Shown: positions 19,172 through 28,150, numbered from the stretch's first letter. The stretch is 47,914 nucleotides of DNA from Sphingopyxis sp. LC363 (GCF_000756385.1 NZ_JNFC01000029.1:1-47914), one strand, 5' to 3'. Numbers and translations are program-made. The notes: generated from the sequence alone by a model not told the origin.

Positions 19172-19574
19172 CTTCGCCGACCGTCCAGCCGACGATCGAC
19201 TGGCCCGCGCGGTGCACCGCCTCGCGATCACCGCAGACGAGATAATGCCAGTCGGGCAGCGGTTCGCCCTCGGCGCGCAGGCGATAGGCGCAGCTCTGCG
19301 GCAACCACTCGAGGTCGTCGACCTTTGCCTTGGTCAATGTCAGGCAGTCGGGAACATGGCGGCGGCGGTGCTTGTAATCGCTGCAGCGCGCAGTGGTAAG
19401 GTCGAGCAGGCGGCACGCGACATTGGTGGGATAGATGCGGCCCGTATCCTCATCCTCCAGCTTGTGCAGGCAGCATTTGCCGCAGCCGTCGCACAAAGCC
19501 TCCCATTGCCCGGCGTCGAGGCTGGCGAGCGGCGCTTCCCAAAAGGGGCGCTCCGATGTCGCCCCTGCCGCCAT
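19125..19574 (-). CDS. YcgN/UPF0260 cysteine-cluster protein
   Basis: A 149-residue protein of the YkgJ/YcgN family with a conserved cysteine cluster LCDGCGKCCLHK near residues 28-38 and further cysteines (CRLLD, CSDY, DCLTL). These probably bind zinc or an iron-sulfur cluster; function is unknown. The ATG at 19574 shares one base with the sco1 stop (TGATG), typical translational coupling. A GTG four codons upstream is possible but less likely. Confidence 0.9.
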   Translation of the reverse strand: MAAGATSERPFWEAPLASLDAGQWEALCDGCGKCCLHKLEDEDTGRIYPTNVACRLLDLTTARCSDYKHRRRHVPDCLTLTKAKVDDLEWLPQSCAYRLRAEGEPLPDWHYLVCGDREAVHRAGQSIVGWTVGEDVAGPLENHLVERAV

Positions 19575-20218
19575 CACTTCACCCACTTCGCCAGCTCGGC
19601 GGCGACCTTGCCCGGAGCGCCCTCGTCGACGTCGGTCGAGGGATCGTCGAGCGGCAGCAGCGCGAGCGGCTTGCCGTCGGGATCCATCAAAAAGGCGAGC
19701 TGGCTGTGCGCCATCAGATAGCGGTCGGGCGCCGAGCCCGGCACCTTGTTATAGGTGACGACAAAGGCTTTCGCGACGCTGGCGATCTGTTCGGGGGTGC
19801 CGGTCAGGCCGAGCAGGCGCGGATGATAACGCGCGACGAAGGGCTTCAAGGCCTCGGGCGTGTCGCGTTCGGGATCGACGGTGATGAAGAGCGGCGCGAC
19901 CTTGGCACCGCGCGCCGCGTCGGTCTTTTCGAACTGCGACAGGCCTCGCATCAGCTTTTGCAGGTCGACCGGACAGATGTCGGGGCAAAAGCTGTAGCCG
20001 AAATAGACGAGGCGATATTGGCCGGCGAAATCGCTGTCGCGCACCGTTTTGCCATTCTGGTCGGTCAGCGTGAAGGCGCCGCCGATCCGCGCGCCTTCGA
20101 GCGGCGGCTTGGCGGGCGCGCCTTCGCCCGCGCCGTTGCATCCCGCGAGCGCGGCGCCGAAAGCGAGGATCAGGCTTGCACGGACAAGCCTTTGTCCCAT
20201 ATTTGCGATATTCATCAT
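19574..20218 (-). CDS. SCO1/SenC family copper chaperone lipoprotein
   Basis: A 214-residue thioredoxin-fold protein that delivers copper to cytochrome c oxidase or controls its thiol state. It has a signal peptide with lipobox LAGC (Cys27), the copper-binding CPDIC (Cys78, Cys82), and the distal histidine in YLMAHSQLAF. Further landmarks are YFGYSFCPD and PLFITVDPERD. It would be periplasmic, anchored to a membrane. No oxidase genes lie nearby. It opens the minus-strand group sco1-ycgN-ygjP and is divergent from the ankyrin gene. Confidence 0.93.
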   Translation of the reverse strand: MMNIANMGQRLVRASLILAFGAALAGCNGAGEGAPAKPPLEGARIGGAFTLTDQNGKTVRDSDFAGQYRLVYFGYSFCPDICPVDLQKLMRGLSQFEKTDAARGAKVAPLFITVDPERDTPEALKPFVARYHPRLLGLTGTPEQIASVAKAFVVTYNKVPGSAPDRYLMAHSQLAFLMDPDGKPLALLPLDDPSTDVDEGAPGKVAAELAKWVK

Positions 20219-20307
20219 GTGGCCAGCCTTGGTCGGCTAGCTTGCGAAAATCAACCATTGTCGTCGCCGTGCGCGGCGGACAAATTGCCCCAGGGGGTCG
20301 CCCGATC

Positions 20308-20925
20308 ATGTTTCGACGCGCGGAATTCCGCCTCGCCTCTTGCCTGTTGCTGCTGCTCGCGGTTGCGGGCCTTGTCCATCCTGCGCAGGCGCAGTTCCGC
20401 GGCGGCTATGCCTTTTTGCAGGCGGTCGAGAATCGCGACGGGACCAAAGCGACCGAGGCGCTGAAGGACGACCCCTCTTTCGTCAACACGCGCAATCCCG
20501 ACACGGGCGAAACCGCGCTGATCATCGTCGCCAAGCGGCGTGATATCAGCTGGCTGCGCTTCCTGCTCGCCAAGGGCGCCGATCCGTCGATCGGCGATCG
20601 CCAGGAAGTGACCCCCCTGATGCACGCCGCGCTCATCAACTTCACCGACGGCGCCGAAGAGCTGCTCGACCGCAAGGCGCCTGTCGACCAGACCAACCGG
20701 CGCGGCGAAACCGCGCTGATCCTCGCGGTGCAGACGCGGAATGTCGCGATGGTCCGGCTGCTCGTCAAGCGGGGCGCCAATCCCGACAAGGCGGACCATA
20801 TCGCCGGCATGTCGGCGCGCGACTATGCCAAGCGCGACGATCGCAGCGGACGCGTTCTCGCGCTGCTCGAAGCGAAGGCCGATGCGCCGGAGCGCGAGTT
20901 CGGGCCGACTTTCGGCCCGCAATGA
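20308..20925 (+). CDS. Ankyrin-repeat protein, exported
   Basis: A 205-residue protein with a signal peptide (about 1-29, ending HPAQA) followed by four ankyrin-like units, recognisable from GETALIIVAKRRDISWLRFL, TPLMHAALINFTDGAEELL and GETALILAVQTRNVAMVRLL. It is expected in the periplasm, where ankyrin proteins mostly bind other proteins. The ATG at 20308 is chosen because the signal peptide begins there. The next gene, the HTH-RibB fusion, starts 48 bases downstream. Confidence 0.85.
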   Translation: MFRRAEFRLASCLLLLLAVAGLVHPAQAQFRGGYAFLQAVENRDGTKATEALKDDPSFVNTRNPDTGETALIIVAKRRDISWLRFLLAKGADPSIGDRQEVTPLMHAALINFTDGAEELLDRKAPVDQTNRRGETALILAVQTRNVAMVRLLVKRGANPDKADHIAGMSARDYAKRDDRSGRVLALLEAKADAPEREFGPTFGPQ

Positions 20926-20930
20926 TCAAG

Positions 20931-20970
20931 TCAATGTGATAGATGAATTGACAATCACATTATGATGTGA
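20931..20970 (+). promoter_or_regulatory. Candidate operator/promoter of the ribB operon
   Basis: Within 40 bases there are three copies of ATGTGA: 20934-20939 (direct), 20955-20960 (inverted) and 20965-20970 (direct). They create two palindromes: AATGTGAT/ATCACATT (20933-20940 and 20954-20961) and TCACAT-TATG-ATGTGA (20955-20970). A perfect -35 box TTGACA lies at 20948-20953 inside the array; no strong -10 at standard spacing was found. There is no room for an FMN riboswitch in this 48-base gap. Confidence 0.55.
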
Positions 20971-20973
20971 GAC

Positions 20974-22257
20974 ATGATGATCATGTCCACAATGCTCATC
21001 GATCGTATCCGCGCCATCGTCGACGACGGCACCATGTCCCGCTCGGGTCTCGCTCGCGCCGCGGGTCTCCACGCCAACAGCCTGCGCGACCTCGACTCGC
21101 CCGGCTGGAACCCTACCGCCGAAACGCTGCGCAAGCTCGAAAACTGGCTCGCGAACGGCAGCGATCTGTCGCCGATGGCGAGCCCCGAGGAGATCATCGC
21201 CGAGGCACGCAACGGGCGCATGTTCATCCTCGTCGACGACGAGGACCGCGAGAATGAGGGCGACCTCGTCATCCCCGCGCAGATGGCGACCCCCGACGCG
21301 ATCAATTTCATGGTCACCCACGGGCGCGGCCTCGTCTGCCTGACGCTGACCAAGGCGCGCGTCGACACGCTCGGGCTCGAGCTGATGAGCCGCAACAACG
21401 GCACGCGGCACGAAACCGCCTTCACCACCTCGATCGAGGCGCGCGAGGGCGTGACGACGGGGATTTCGGCGGGCGACCGCGCGCGCACCGTTGCGGTCGC
21501 GATCGACGCGGGCAAGACTCGCGACGACATCGTGACGCCGGGGCATATCTTTCCGCTGATCGCGCGCGACGGCGGTGTGCTCGTGCGCGCCGGCCATACC
21601 GAGGCGTCGGTCGACATCGCGCGGCTCGCGGGGCTCAATCCCTCGGGCGTGATCTGCGAGATCATGAACGACGACGGCACGATGGCGCGGCTCGACGACC
21701 TCATCCCCTTCGCGCGGCGCCACGGCCTCAAGATCGGCACGATCGCCGACCTCATCGCCTATCGCAACCGCAGCGACCGGCTGGTCGAATGCGTGTCCGA
21801 CGATCCGTTCGAATCGGACTATGGCGGCGACTGGCGCCTCAAATCCTATCGCAACAAGATCGACGGCAGCGTCAATCTGGTGCTGCAGAAGGGGCCGGTC
21901 GATCCTGAAGGCGTCACGCTCGTGCGGATGCACGCCGTTTCGCTCTTCGACGACATCATGGGCCGCCCGGGTCCCAAGAAGCGCCGCCTCCAGCGGTCGA
22001 TGGACGCGATCGGCGAAGCCGGCGCAGGGGTGATCGTGATGCTGATGCGCCCGCTGCCCGGCTCGGCCGATGCCGACGCGCTGCCGCCGCCGACCGGCGG
22101 CATGGACCTGCGCACCTATGGCATCGGCGCGCAGATCCTCGCCGACCTTGGCGTCCACGCGATGGAATTGCTCACCCCCACCCACAGCAATATCGTCGGC
22201 CTCGAAGGCTATGGCCTGTCGGTCGTCGGCGAACGCCCGATTCCCGGAGAAGCCTGA
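20974..22257 (+). CDS. ribB: HTH-RibB-RibA-like fusion (RibBX type)
   Basis: A 427-residue protein of the riboflavin pathway. Residues 71-265 are 3,4-dihydroxy-2-butanone-4-phosphate synthase, with [11 protein letters not shown] (88-98) and [14 protein letters not shown] (208-221). Residues 270-427 have the fold of GTP cyclohydrolase II, but the zinc-cysteine segment (about 318-343) has no cysteine, so that activity is probably lost, as reported for RibBX proteins. Residues 8-60 form a small helix-turn-helix ([20 protein letters not shown] at 21-40), unusual for RibB. In-frame ATGs at 20974, 20977, 20983 and 20992 leave the start open. It overlaps ribH by one base. Confidence 0.92.
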   Translation: MMIMSTMLIDRIRAIVDDGTMSRSGLARAAGLHANSLRDLDSPGWNPTAETLRKLENWLANGSDLSPMASPEEIIAEARNGRMFILVDDEDRENEGDLVIPAQMATPDAINFMVTHGRGLVCLTLTKARVDTLGLELMSRNNGTRHETAFTTSIEAREGVTTGISAGDRARTVAVAIDAGKTRDDIVTPGHIFPLIARDGGVLVRAGHTEASVDIARLAGLNPSGVICEIMNDDGTMARLDDLIPFARRHGLKIGTIADLIAYRNRSDRLVECVSDDPFESDYGGDWRLKSYRNKIDGSVNLVLQKGPVDPEGVTLVRMHAVSLFDDIMGRPGPKKRRLQRSMDAIGEAGAGVIVMLMRPLPGSADADALPPPTGGMDLRTYGIGAQILADLGVHAMELLTPTHSNIVGLEGYGLSVVGERPIPGEA

Positions 22258-22682
22258 TGGCACATGTTCTGATCGTCGAAGCCCGCTTCTATTCGCACCT
22301 CAACGACATGCTGCTCGACGGCGTGCGGAGCGCGCTCGAGGGCGAGGGGCATAGCCACGAAACGGTGACGGTGCCGGGCGCGCTCGAAGTGCCTGCGGCG
22401 ATTTCGCTTGCCGCCGACAGCGGTCGTTACGACGCCTATGTCGCGTTGGGCGTCGTGATTCGCGGCGAGACCTATCATTTCGAGGTGGTGTCGAACGAGA
22501 GCGCGCGCGGCATCATGGCGCTGACGCTCGACGGCCTTGCCATCGGCAACGGCATTTTGACGGTCGAGAATGAAGAACAGGCGCTTGCGCGCGCCGACAA
22601 GACGCGCAAGGATAAGGGCGGCGAAGCGGCGAAGGCCGCGCTCGCGATGCTCGCGCTCAAGGAACAATTCGGTATTGGTTGA
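22257..22682 (+). CDS. ribH: 6,7-dimethyl-8-ribityllumazine synthase
   Basis: Joins the butanone phosphate made by RibB to the pyrimidine intermediate, the penultimate step to riboflavin. The 141-residue product has [25 protein letters not shown] and the [18 protein letters not shown] region with the conserved histidine. The ATG shares one base with the ribB stop (TGATG) and follows GGAGAAGCC. RibE and RibD, its partners, are encoded at 29.2-30.8 kb. Confidence 0.96.
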   Translation: MAHVLIVEARFYSHLNDMLLDGVRSALEGEGHSHETVTVPGALEVPAAISLAADSGRYDAYVALGVVIRGETYHFEVVSNESARGIMALTLDGLAIGNGILTVENEEQALARADKTRKDKGGEAAKAALAMLALKEQFGIG

Positions 22683-23295
22683 CCGCCCGCCCCCCAGCCG
22701 TTTTTCGGTCGTCGAGCGCGGCGGGCGGCTGGTGGTGATCGACCGCGAGACCGGGCAGATCCCGCCGACCGCGGCCGAGCGTATGGATGCGCATGATCGC
22801 CGCATGGGGGTCGAACCCCTTCGCCCCGCGGCGCAGGCTGCCGGCCCCGAGGCGATCCTCGAGCTTGCCGAAGCCGCCCCGGTGACGCAGCGCGAATTGC
22901 CACGACCATCGAACGGCCGGAACGCCGTCGCCACGATGGACCGCAAGCAGCCATGGGGACAGAAGGTGAAGGGCGCGGGCCAGCCGCAGCCCGCGCGCAT
23001 TCCTGAGCGGCCGGCGCTTCAACCGCAAGCGAGCGACCGGAAGACGATCGTTACAGCGAAATGGTGGGATGCAAAGGGGCCGCGCACGATCGAGCTGGGC
23101 CCGAACGGGCAGTCCGAACTGACCGGCCGCCTTATGTTCCTGTTTTTCGGAGTGGTGATCGCGGCGATCGTCGTCGCCTTCATCGCGCCGCTGCTGTTGT
23201 TCGTCGGCGCGTTTCTGCTGTTCCGCTTCGGCGGCAATTTTCTCGGGCCGATCGGCGCTGGTATCGTCGACAAGGCGCTGGCCGAGCGAGGCTAG
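22675..23295 (+). CDS. Unknown protein with a C-terminal membrane region
   Basis: I do not recognise this family. The likely product has 206 residues from a TTG at 22675, inside the ribH end, with AGGA 11 bases upstream; a later start is possible. The first 130 residues are polar, rich in Pro, Gln and Arg, with few predicted helices. Residues about 155-190 form one long or two short membrane segments ([20 protein letters not shown], then [11 protein letters not shown]). The overlap with ribH suggests co-transcription with the riboflavin genes, though a functional link is not shown. Confidence 0.65.
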   Translation: MVDRPPPSRFSVVERGGRLVVIDRETGQIPPTAAERMDAHDRRMGVEPLRPAAQAAGPEAILELAEAAPVTQRELPRPSNGRNAVATMDRKQPWGQKVKGAGQPQPARIPERPALQPQASDRKTIVTAKWWDAKGPRTIELGPNGQSELTGRLMFLFFGVVIAAIVVAFIAPLLLFVGAFLLFRFGGNFLGPIGAGIVDKALAERG

Positions 23296-23303
23296 CTTGA
23301 ATA

Positions 23304-23438
23304 TCCTCCCTGTGGCCGAAGGCCATGGGGAGGTGGCAGCCCGCAGGGCTGACGGAGGGGCAAGGACGCGACGCCGTTGCCCCTCCACCATTCGCTACGT
23401 GAACGGTCCCCCTCCCCATCGCTACGCGACAGGGAGGA
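23304..23438. repeat. Nested intergenic inverted repeat
   Basis: Outer arms TCCTCCCTGT (23304-23313) and ACAGGGAGGA (23429-23438) enclose further pairs: ATGGGGAGG with CCTCCCCAT and GGAGGGGCAA with TTGCCCCTCC. The whole 135 bases can fold into one long interrupted stem between convergent genes. Parts resemble the repeat at the window end (47844-47886), which shares GGAGGGGCA and CTCCCC blocks. It may act as terminator for both flanking genes. Confidence 0.7.
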
Positions 23439-23447
23439 CGAGGCAAC

Positions 23448-24533
23448 TCACGCCGGCTGCAGCGCCGGATAGTCGGTGTAGCCTTCCGGGCCCGGCGAAT
23501 ACCAGGTCTGCGGATTGTCGGCCGCCCATTCGGCGCGGTGCCGGATCCGCTCGACGAGGTCGGGGTTGCCGATGAACGGCCGCCCGAAGGCGATCGCGTC
23601 GGCGGTGCCGCTGGCGAGCGCCTGTTCGGCGAGCGCGACATCATAGTCGCTGTTGAGGATCAGCGGGCCCTTGAAAGCCGCGCGGATCGAAGGCGATTGT
23701 TTCGGTACATCGGTACGCCCGAAGGTGCCGTCGGGGCCGGGTTCGCGCAATTCGAGGAAGGCGATGCCGAGCGCGTCCAGCGCCGCGGCGGCGATCGGAA
23801 ACAGCCTTTCGGGCGCGCTGTCGTCGACGCCCTGCGTATCGCCATTGGGCGACAGGCGCACGCCGACCCGCTCCTTGCCCCAGACCGAAATCAGCGCCTC
23901 GGTGACTTCGCGGAGCAGGCGGATGCGGTTTTCGACCGGGCCGCCATAATCATCGTCGCGCAGGTTCGACCCGTCGCGCAGGAACTGGTCGATCAGATAG
24001 CCGTTGGCGCCGTGCAACTGGACGCCGTCGAAACCGGCGCGCTTCGCATTTTCGGCAGCCTTGGCGTAGTCGGCGATGACGCGGGGGATCTCGCCCAGCT
24101 CGAGCGGGCGGGCGACCTCATATTCGCGGCGGCCGACCGGCGTATGCGCCTTGCCCGGCGCCTGCGTCGCCGACGCCGAAACCGGCGGCTTGCTGTCGTT
24201 GAACACCGAATGGACGACGCGCCCCATATGCCAGAGCTGCGCGACGATCCGCCCGCCGGCTTCATGCACCGCGTCGGTCACCGGCTTCCAGCCTTCGACC
24301 TGCGCATCGGTCCACAGGCCCGGCGCGCTCGGCCAGCCGAGCCCTTCCTGCGAAATGCCCGTGGCTTCGGAAATGATGAGCCCCGCCGAGGCGCGCTGGC
24401 GATAATATTCGCGCGCCAGCTCGTTGGGCACGAAACCCGGTCCGGCGCGGCCGCGGGTCAGCGGCGCCATGATGATGCGATTCGGCGCGTCGATCGCGCC
24501 CAGCTTGATCGGATCGAACAGGGATACGGCCAT
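23448..24533 (-). CDS. Old Yellow Enzyme family alkene reductase
   Basis: An FMN-dependent, NAD(P)H-using enoate or nitro reductase of 361 residues, similar to NemA/XenB. Landmarks are NRIIMAPLTRGRA at the start, the substrate-binding GVQLHGANGYLIDQF with the His-Ala-Asn triplet, and the phosphate-binding AFGRPFIGNPDL near the end. It is cytoplasmic. It stands alone, divergent from the COQ9 gene. No adjacent TetR/NemR-type repressor is seen. Confidence 0.93.
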   Translation of the reverse strand: MAVSLFDPIKLGAIDAPNRIIMAPLTRGRAGPGFVPNELAREYYRQRASAGLIISEATGISQEGLGWPSAPGLWTDAQVEGWKPVTDAVHEAGGRIVAQLWHMGRVVHSVFNDSKPPVSASATQAPGKAHTPVGRREYEVARPLELGEIPRVIADYAKAAENAKRAGFDGVQLHGANGYLIDQFLRDGSNLRDDDYGGPVENRIRLLREVTEALISVWGKERVGVRLSPNGDTQGVDDSAPERLFPIAAAALDALGIAFLELREPGPDGTFGRTDVPKQSPSIRAAFKGPLILNSDYDVALAEQALASGTADAIAFGRPFIGNPDLVERIRHRAEWAADNPQTWYSPGPEGYTDYPALQPA

Positions 24534-24683
24534 ATTTCCTCCACATTCACTTTCATTGCGCGCGGCCCCATCGGCCGCCGCCTTGGCCCGCGAAGCTATG
24601 GACGCAGCGGGGCCGGCACAATGGTGAGTAGCAAAAGAAAATCTAAATGACAGCGAAGAAGGTGCGCGTCGACATGGTTGTGC

Positions 24684-24707
24684 CCGCGCGGTTGCCGAAC
24701 CGCGCGG
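24684..24707 (+). repeat. Perfect hairpin in the COQ9 leader
   Basis: Arms ccgcgcggtt (24684-24693) and aaccgcgcgg (24698-24707) enclose the loop GCCG, 19 bases before the COQ9 start codon. No T-run follows. The rest of the 193-base gap 24534-24726 contains nothing I can assign. Confidence 0.5.
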
Positions 24708-24726
24708 CGCGGCCTATCTGACGCTC

Positions 24727-25392
24727 ATGGCCTCGATCTTGCCCGCCGACCCGACCCTCGACGAAATTCGCGCCGCGCTCGCGCCGCTGATTGCCGCCTC
24801 GGCGGCGTTCGACGGGTTCGGTGACGCCGCGCTCGCCGATGCCGCCGCGCGCGTCGGCGTCGACCCCGACGTCGCGCGCCTCGCCTTTCCGGGCGGCGCG
24901 CGCGACATGGTCGACGCGTGGTTCGCCGATGTCGATGTGGCGATGGAAACGCGCTGGCCCGCCGAGAAACTCGCGGCGCTCAAGATTCGCGAGCGGATCA
25001 CGACGCTCGTCGAAACGCGCATCGCCCTGCTCGCGCCGCACCGCGAATCGCTGCGCCGCGCACTCGCTTTGCTCGCGCTGCCGACCAATGCGCCGCACGC
25101 CGCGAAGCTCGGCTGGCGCGCCGCCGATCATATGTGGCGGCTCGCGGGCGACACCGCGACCGACTATAATCATTACAGCAAGCGCGCGATCCTCGGCGCC
25201 GTCTACGGCTCGACGATGGCGGTGTTCCTGAACGACGAGAGCGAGGATTTCGCCGATACGCGCGCCTTTCTCGCGCGCCGCATCGATCAGGTGATGCGCT
25301 TCGAAAGCTGGAAGCACCGCCGCGCCGCGCGCAGCATCGAACGGCCCAGCCTCGCGCGCTTCGTCGGCCGGCTGCGCTATCCGGGGCGCTGA
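24727..25392 (+). CDS. COQ9 family ubiquinone biosynthesis protein
   Basis: A 221-residue protein with the TetR-like all-helical fold of COQ9, a lipid-binding accessory factor of the ubiquinone biosynthesis complex. Family landmarks are the C-terminal AADHMWRLAGDTATDYNHYSKR followed by LGAVYGSTMAVFL, written here as residues about 137-171. It lacks the basic helix-turn-helix contacts of true TetR repressors. No Shine-Dalgarno is obvious before the ATG; a GC-rich hairpin lies 19 bases upstream. It is 54 bases from feoA but unlikely to be functionally tied to it. Confidence 0.92.
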   Translation: MASILPADPTLDEIRAALAPLIAASAAFDGFGDAALADAAARVGVDPDVARLAFPGGARDMVDAWFADVDVAMETRWPAEKLAALKIRERITTLVETRIALLAPHRESLRRALALLALPTNAPHAAKLGWRAADHMWRLAGDTATDYNHYSKRAILGAVYGSTMAVFLNDESEDFADTRAFLARRIDQVMRFESWKHRRAARSIERPSLARFVGRLRYPGR

Positions 25393-25425
25393 GCGCTCTA
25401 GATAAAGGACTGGCGCCGCGCGGCT

Positions 25426-25444
25426 GTTATTGATAATCGCTCGC
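25426..25444 (+). promoter_or_regulatory. Candidate Fur box before feoA
   Basis: A 19-base stretch with GATAATC in its centre matches 13 of 19 positions of the classical Fur consensus by my count. It ends two bases before the feoA ATG, a position where bound Fur would block transcription or initiation. Iron control of feoAB is well known in other bacteria. Confidence 0.45.
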
Positions 25445-25446
25445 AA

Positions 25447-25695
25447 ATGACTGCTTTGCTCGACAAATCGCCCTTGGGCGTGATGGTGCGGATCGCCCGT
25501 ATCGACTGGAATGCCATGTCCGAAGACGAGGGCCGGCGCCTGCGCGAATTCGGCCTGATGGAAGGGTGCGAAGTCACCCCGCATCACCGTGGCAGCATCT
25601 TTTCGCGCGATCCGCTCGCGCTGACCGTCGGCCGCATGAAGGTGATCATCCGCGCCAGACAAGCCGCGGCGATCGAAGTGGAGCCCGCTGCATGA
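25447..25695 (+). CDS. feoA: Ferrous iron transport protein A
   Basis: Small SH3-like cytoplasmic protein (82 residues) that supports FeoB in Fe(II) uptake. It shows the expected RLREFGLMEGCEV, then RDPLALTVGRMKVIIR. The stop overlaps the feoB start by four bases (ATGA). A Fur-like site lies just upstream. No feoC gene follows. Confidence 0.92.
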   Translation: MTALLDKSPLGVMVRIARIDWNAMSEDEGRRLREFGLMEGCEVTPHHRGSIFSRDPLALTVGRMKVIIRARQAAAIEVEPAA

Positions 25696-27551
25696 CGGCG
25701 GCGATTCCCTCGATCGCGCTCGTCGGCAATCCCAACGCCGGCAAATCGAGCCTGTTCAACGCGCTGACCGGCGCGCGGCAGAAGATCGCCAATTATCCCG
25801 GCGTCACGGTCGAGCGGAAGGCGGGGCACGCCAGCTTCGCCGACGGCCGCCCGCTGTCGCTGATCGACCTTCCCGGCACCTACAGCCTGACCCCCGCGAG
25901 CCTCGACGAGGCGGTGACGCGCGACGTCGTGCTGGGCCGTCAGGAGGGCGAGAAGCGCCCCGACGCGCTGATCGTCGTGCTCGACGCCGCGAACCTCGAC
26001 AATCATCTCTGTTTCGCGCTCGAACTGCTCGCGCTGAACCTGCCGACCGTCGTCGCGCTCAACATGGTCGACCTCGCGGCACGCGACGGGCTGACGCTCG
26101 ACGCCGAACGGCTGTCGAAGGAACTGGGCGTGCCCGTCGTGCCGACCGTCGCGGTGCGCAAGCGCGGGCTGACCGATCTGCTCGCCGCGGTCGACGGCGC
26201 GATCCGGTCGCACCAGCCGCGCGAAGCCGTTCCGGCGCCGCAGAACGACGCCGCGCTTCACCAGCGCGCCCGTGCAATGGCCAAGGCGGCGATCCTGACC
26301 GAAACCCCGGTGCGGCGCTGGACGCAGCGCGTCGACAATGTCGCGCTCCATCCGGTCCTCGGCCTCATCATCCTTGTCGCGCTGATGTTCGTGATGTTCC
26401 AGGCGGTCTTTTCGTGGGCAACGCCCTTTGCCGACGCACTCGAAGCCGGGGTCGGCATTCTGCAGGGCTGGGTGGTCGACGGCTTCCCCGACAATTTCCT
26501 GCGCGGGCTCGTCGTCGAAGGTCTGCTCGCGGGCGTCGGCGCGGTCGTTGTCTTCCTCCCGCAAATCCTCATCCTCTTCCTTTTCATCCTGCTGCTGGAA
26601 GCATCGGGCTATATGACGCGCGCGGCCTTCCTGATGGACGGGCTGATGGGCAAGGTCGGGCTGTCGGGGCGCGGCTTCATCCCGCTTCTGTCGAGCTTTG
26701 CCTGTGCCGTCCCCGGCATCATGGCGACGCGCGCGATTCCCGACGAGAAGGACCGGCTGACGACGATCCTGATCGCGCCGCTGATGACCTGTTCGGCGCG
26801 GATGCCGGTCTATACGCTGATCATCAGCGCCTTCATTCCCGCGCAGAAGGTCGGCGGGACGCCGATCGGGCTGCAGGGGCTCGTGCTGTTCGGGCTGTTC
26901 ATCAGCGGGATCGTCGGCGCGCTGCTCGTCGCCTTCTTCCTCCGCCGTTCGGTGACCAAGGGCAATGCGACAGGCTTCATGATGGAAATGCCGCGCTATC
27001 AGTGGCCGCGTCTCAACGACATCGTCATCGCGCTGTGGCAGCGCGCGTGGATATTCCTGCGCCGCGCCGGCACGATCATCGCCGCGACGACGGTCGTCCT
27101 CTGGCTGCTTCTTACCTTTCCGCAGGCACCGGCGGGTCAGAGCCAGGTCGAATATAGCGCTGGCGGCCGCATCGCGAGTGCGCTGGAAGTCGTCGTCAAG
27201 CCGATCGGCTTCAATCATGACATCGCGCTCGCGCTGATCCCCGCGATGGCTGCCCGCGAAGTCGCGGTATCGGCGATGGCGACGGCGAATGCCATCGATG
27301 CGGGCGACGACGAGGAGGCGATGGCCGAGCAACTCGGCGATCGCATCGCGGGCCGCTGGAGCATCGCGACCGCGCTCGCCTTCCTCGCCTGGTTCGTCTT
27401 TGCGCCGCAGTGCATCTCGACGATCGCGATCACGCGGCGCGAGACCAATGGATGGAAATGGCCGATGTTCATGGTTGGCTATTTGTTCCTGCTCGCCTAT
27501 GCCGCTGCTGGTATCACTTACTGGACGGCCGTCGCCTTCGGACTCGGCTGA
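25692..27551 (+). CDS. feoB: Ferrous iron transporter B
   Basis: Inner-membrane Fe(II) transporter with an N-terminal GTPase domain, 619 residues, at the short end of the family. GTPase motifs: G1 GNPNAGKS (12-19), G2 around Thr39, G3 DLPG (59-62), G4 NMVD (124-127). After residue 215 come about eight membrane helices with two Gate repeats; [13 protein letters not shown] and [13 protein letters not shown] carry the conserved cysteines. The ATG at 25692 overlaps feoA. Helices near the end are [19 protein letters not shown] 658-codon antisense frame is an artefact. Confidence 0.96.
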   Translation: MTAAIPSIALVGNPNAGKSSLFNALTGARQKIANYPGVTVERKAGHASFADGRPLSLIDLPGTYSLTPASLDEAVTRDVVLGRQEGEKRPDALIVVLDAANLDNHLCFALELLALNLPTVVALNMVDLAARDGLTLDAERLSKELGVPVVPTVAVRKRGLTDLLAAVDGAIRSHQPREAVPAPQNDAALHQRARAMAKAAILTETPVRRWTQRVDNVALHPVLGLIILVALMFVMFQAVFSWATPFADALEAGVGILQGWVVDGFPDNFLRGLVVEGLLAGVGAVVVFLPQILILFLFILLLEASGYMTRAAFLMDGLMGKVGLSGRGFIPLLSSFACAVPGIMATRAIPDEKDRLTTILIAPLMTCSARMPVYTLIISAFIPAQKVGGTPIGLQGLVLFGLFISGIVGALLVAFFLRRSVTKGNATGFMMEMPRYQWPRLNDIVIALWQRAWIFLRRAGTIIAATTVVLWLLLTFPQAPAGQSQVEYSAGGRIASALEVVVKPIGFNHDIALALIPAMAAREVAVSAMATANAIDAGDDEEAMAEQLGDRIAGRWSIATALAFLAWFVFAPQCISTIAITRRETNGWKWPMFMVGYLFLLAYAAAGITYWTAVAFGLG

Positions 27552-27579
27552 TCCTCCCAATCTTCAAGCGGAGCGGCGG

Positions 27580-28128
27580 ATGGCTGGCAGCGTCAACAAG
27601 GTAATTTTGATCGGCAACCTCGGTGCCGATCCCGAAATCAAATCGTTCCAGAATGGCGGCAAGATCGCCAATATCCGCATCGCGACCAGCGAACAGTGGA
27701 AGGACCGGATGAGCGGCGAGCGCAAGGAGCGCACCGAATGGCATAATGTCGTGATCAACGGCGAAGGGCTGGTCGGGGTGGTCGAGCGTTACCTCAAAAA
27801 AGGCTCGAAGGTCTATATCGAGGGCTCGCTGCGCACTCGCAAATGGCAGGACCGCGACGGCAACGACCGCTACACGACCGAAGTGGTGATCGCGGGCATG
27901 GGCGGCACGCTGACCATGCTCGACGGCGCGCCCGGCGGTGGCGGCGGCTCGCGCGGCGGTGGCGACTGGGGCGGAGGTTCGTCGAGCGGCGGCGGCTGGG
28001 ATCAGGGCGGTGGCAGCTCCTCGGGCGGCGGCGGCTCGGGCGGCGGCTGGAACCAGGGCGGCGGCGGCAGCTCGAGCGGCGGACGCCCGCCGTTCGACGA
28101 CGATCTGGACGACGACGTCCCGTTCTGA
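27580..28128 (+). CDS. ssb: Single-stranded DNA-binding protein
   Basis: Binds single-stranded DNA during replication and repair; 182 residues. The OB-fold covers residues 1-110 ([42 protein letters not shown]). It is followed by a glycine- and serine-rich linker of about 60 residues and the acidic tip [10 protein letters not shown], through which SSB recruits partner proteins. The ATG is preceded by GAGCGGCGG. It starts 28 bases after feoB but is presumably independently expressed. Confidence 0.97.
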   Translation: MAGSVNKVILIGNLGADPEIKSFQNGGKIANIRIATSEQWKDRMSGERKERTEWHNVVINGEGLVGVVERYLKKGSKVYIEGSLRTRKWQDRDGNDRYTTEVVIAGMGGTLTMLDGAPGGGGGSRGGGDWGGGSSSGGGWDQGGGSSSGGGGSGGGWNQGGGGSSSGGRPPFDDDLDDDVPF

Positions 28129-28150
28129 CGTCTACCTAAACCCGCTCGTG

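Noticed and set aside
20926..20973. FMN riboswitch before ribB
   Set aside because: Only 48 bases separate the genes, too short for an RFN element. The ribD locus likewise has only four bases upstream.
24621..24650. Nine-residue open frame (ATG GTG AGT ...) upstream of COQ9
   Set aside because: Too short, no Shine-Dalgarno, no sign of attenuation structure directly linked to it.
25584..27560. 658-codon open frame on the minus strand
   Set aside because: Antisense shadow of feoB; product is Arg/Asp/His-rich without recognisable domains.
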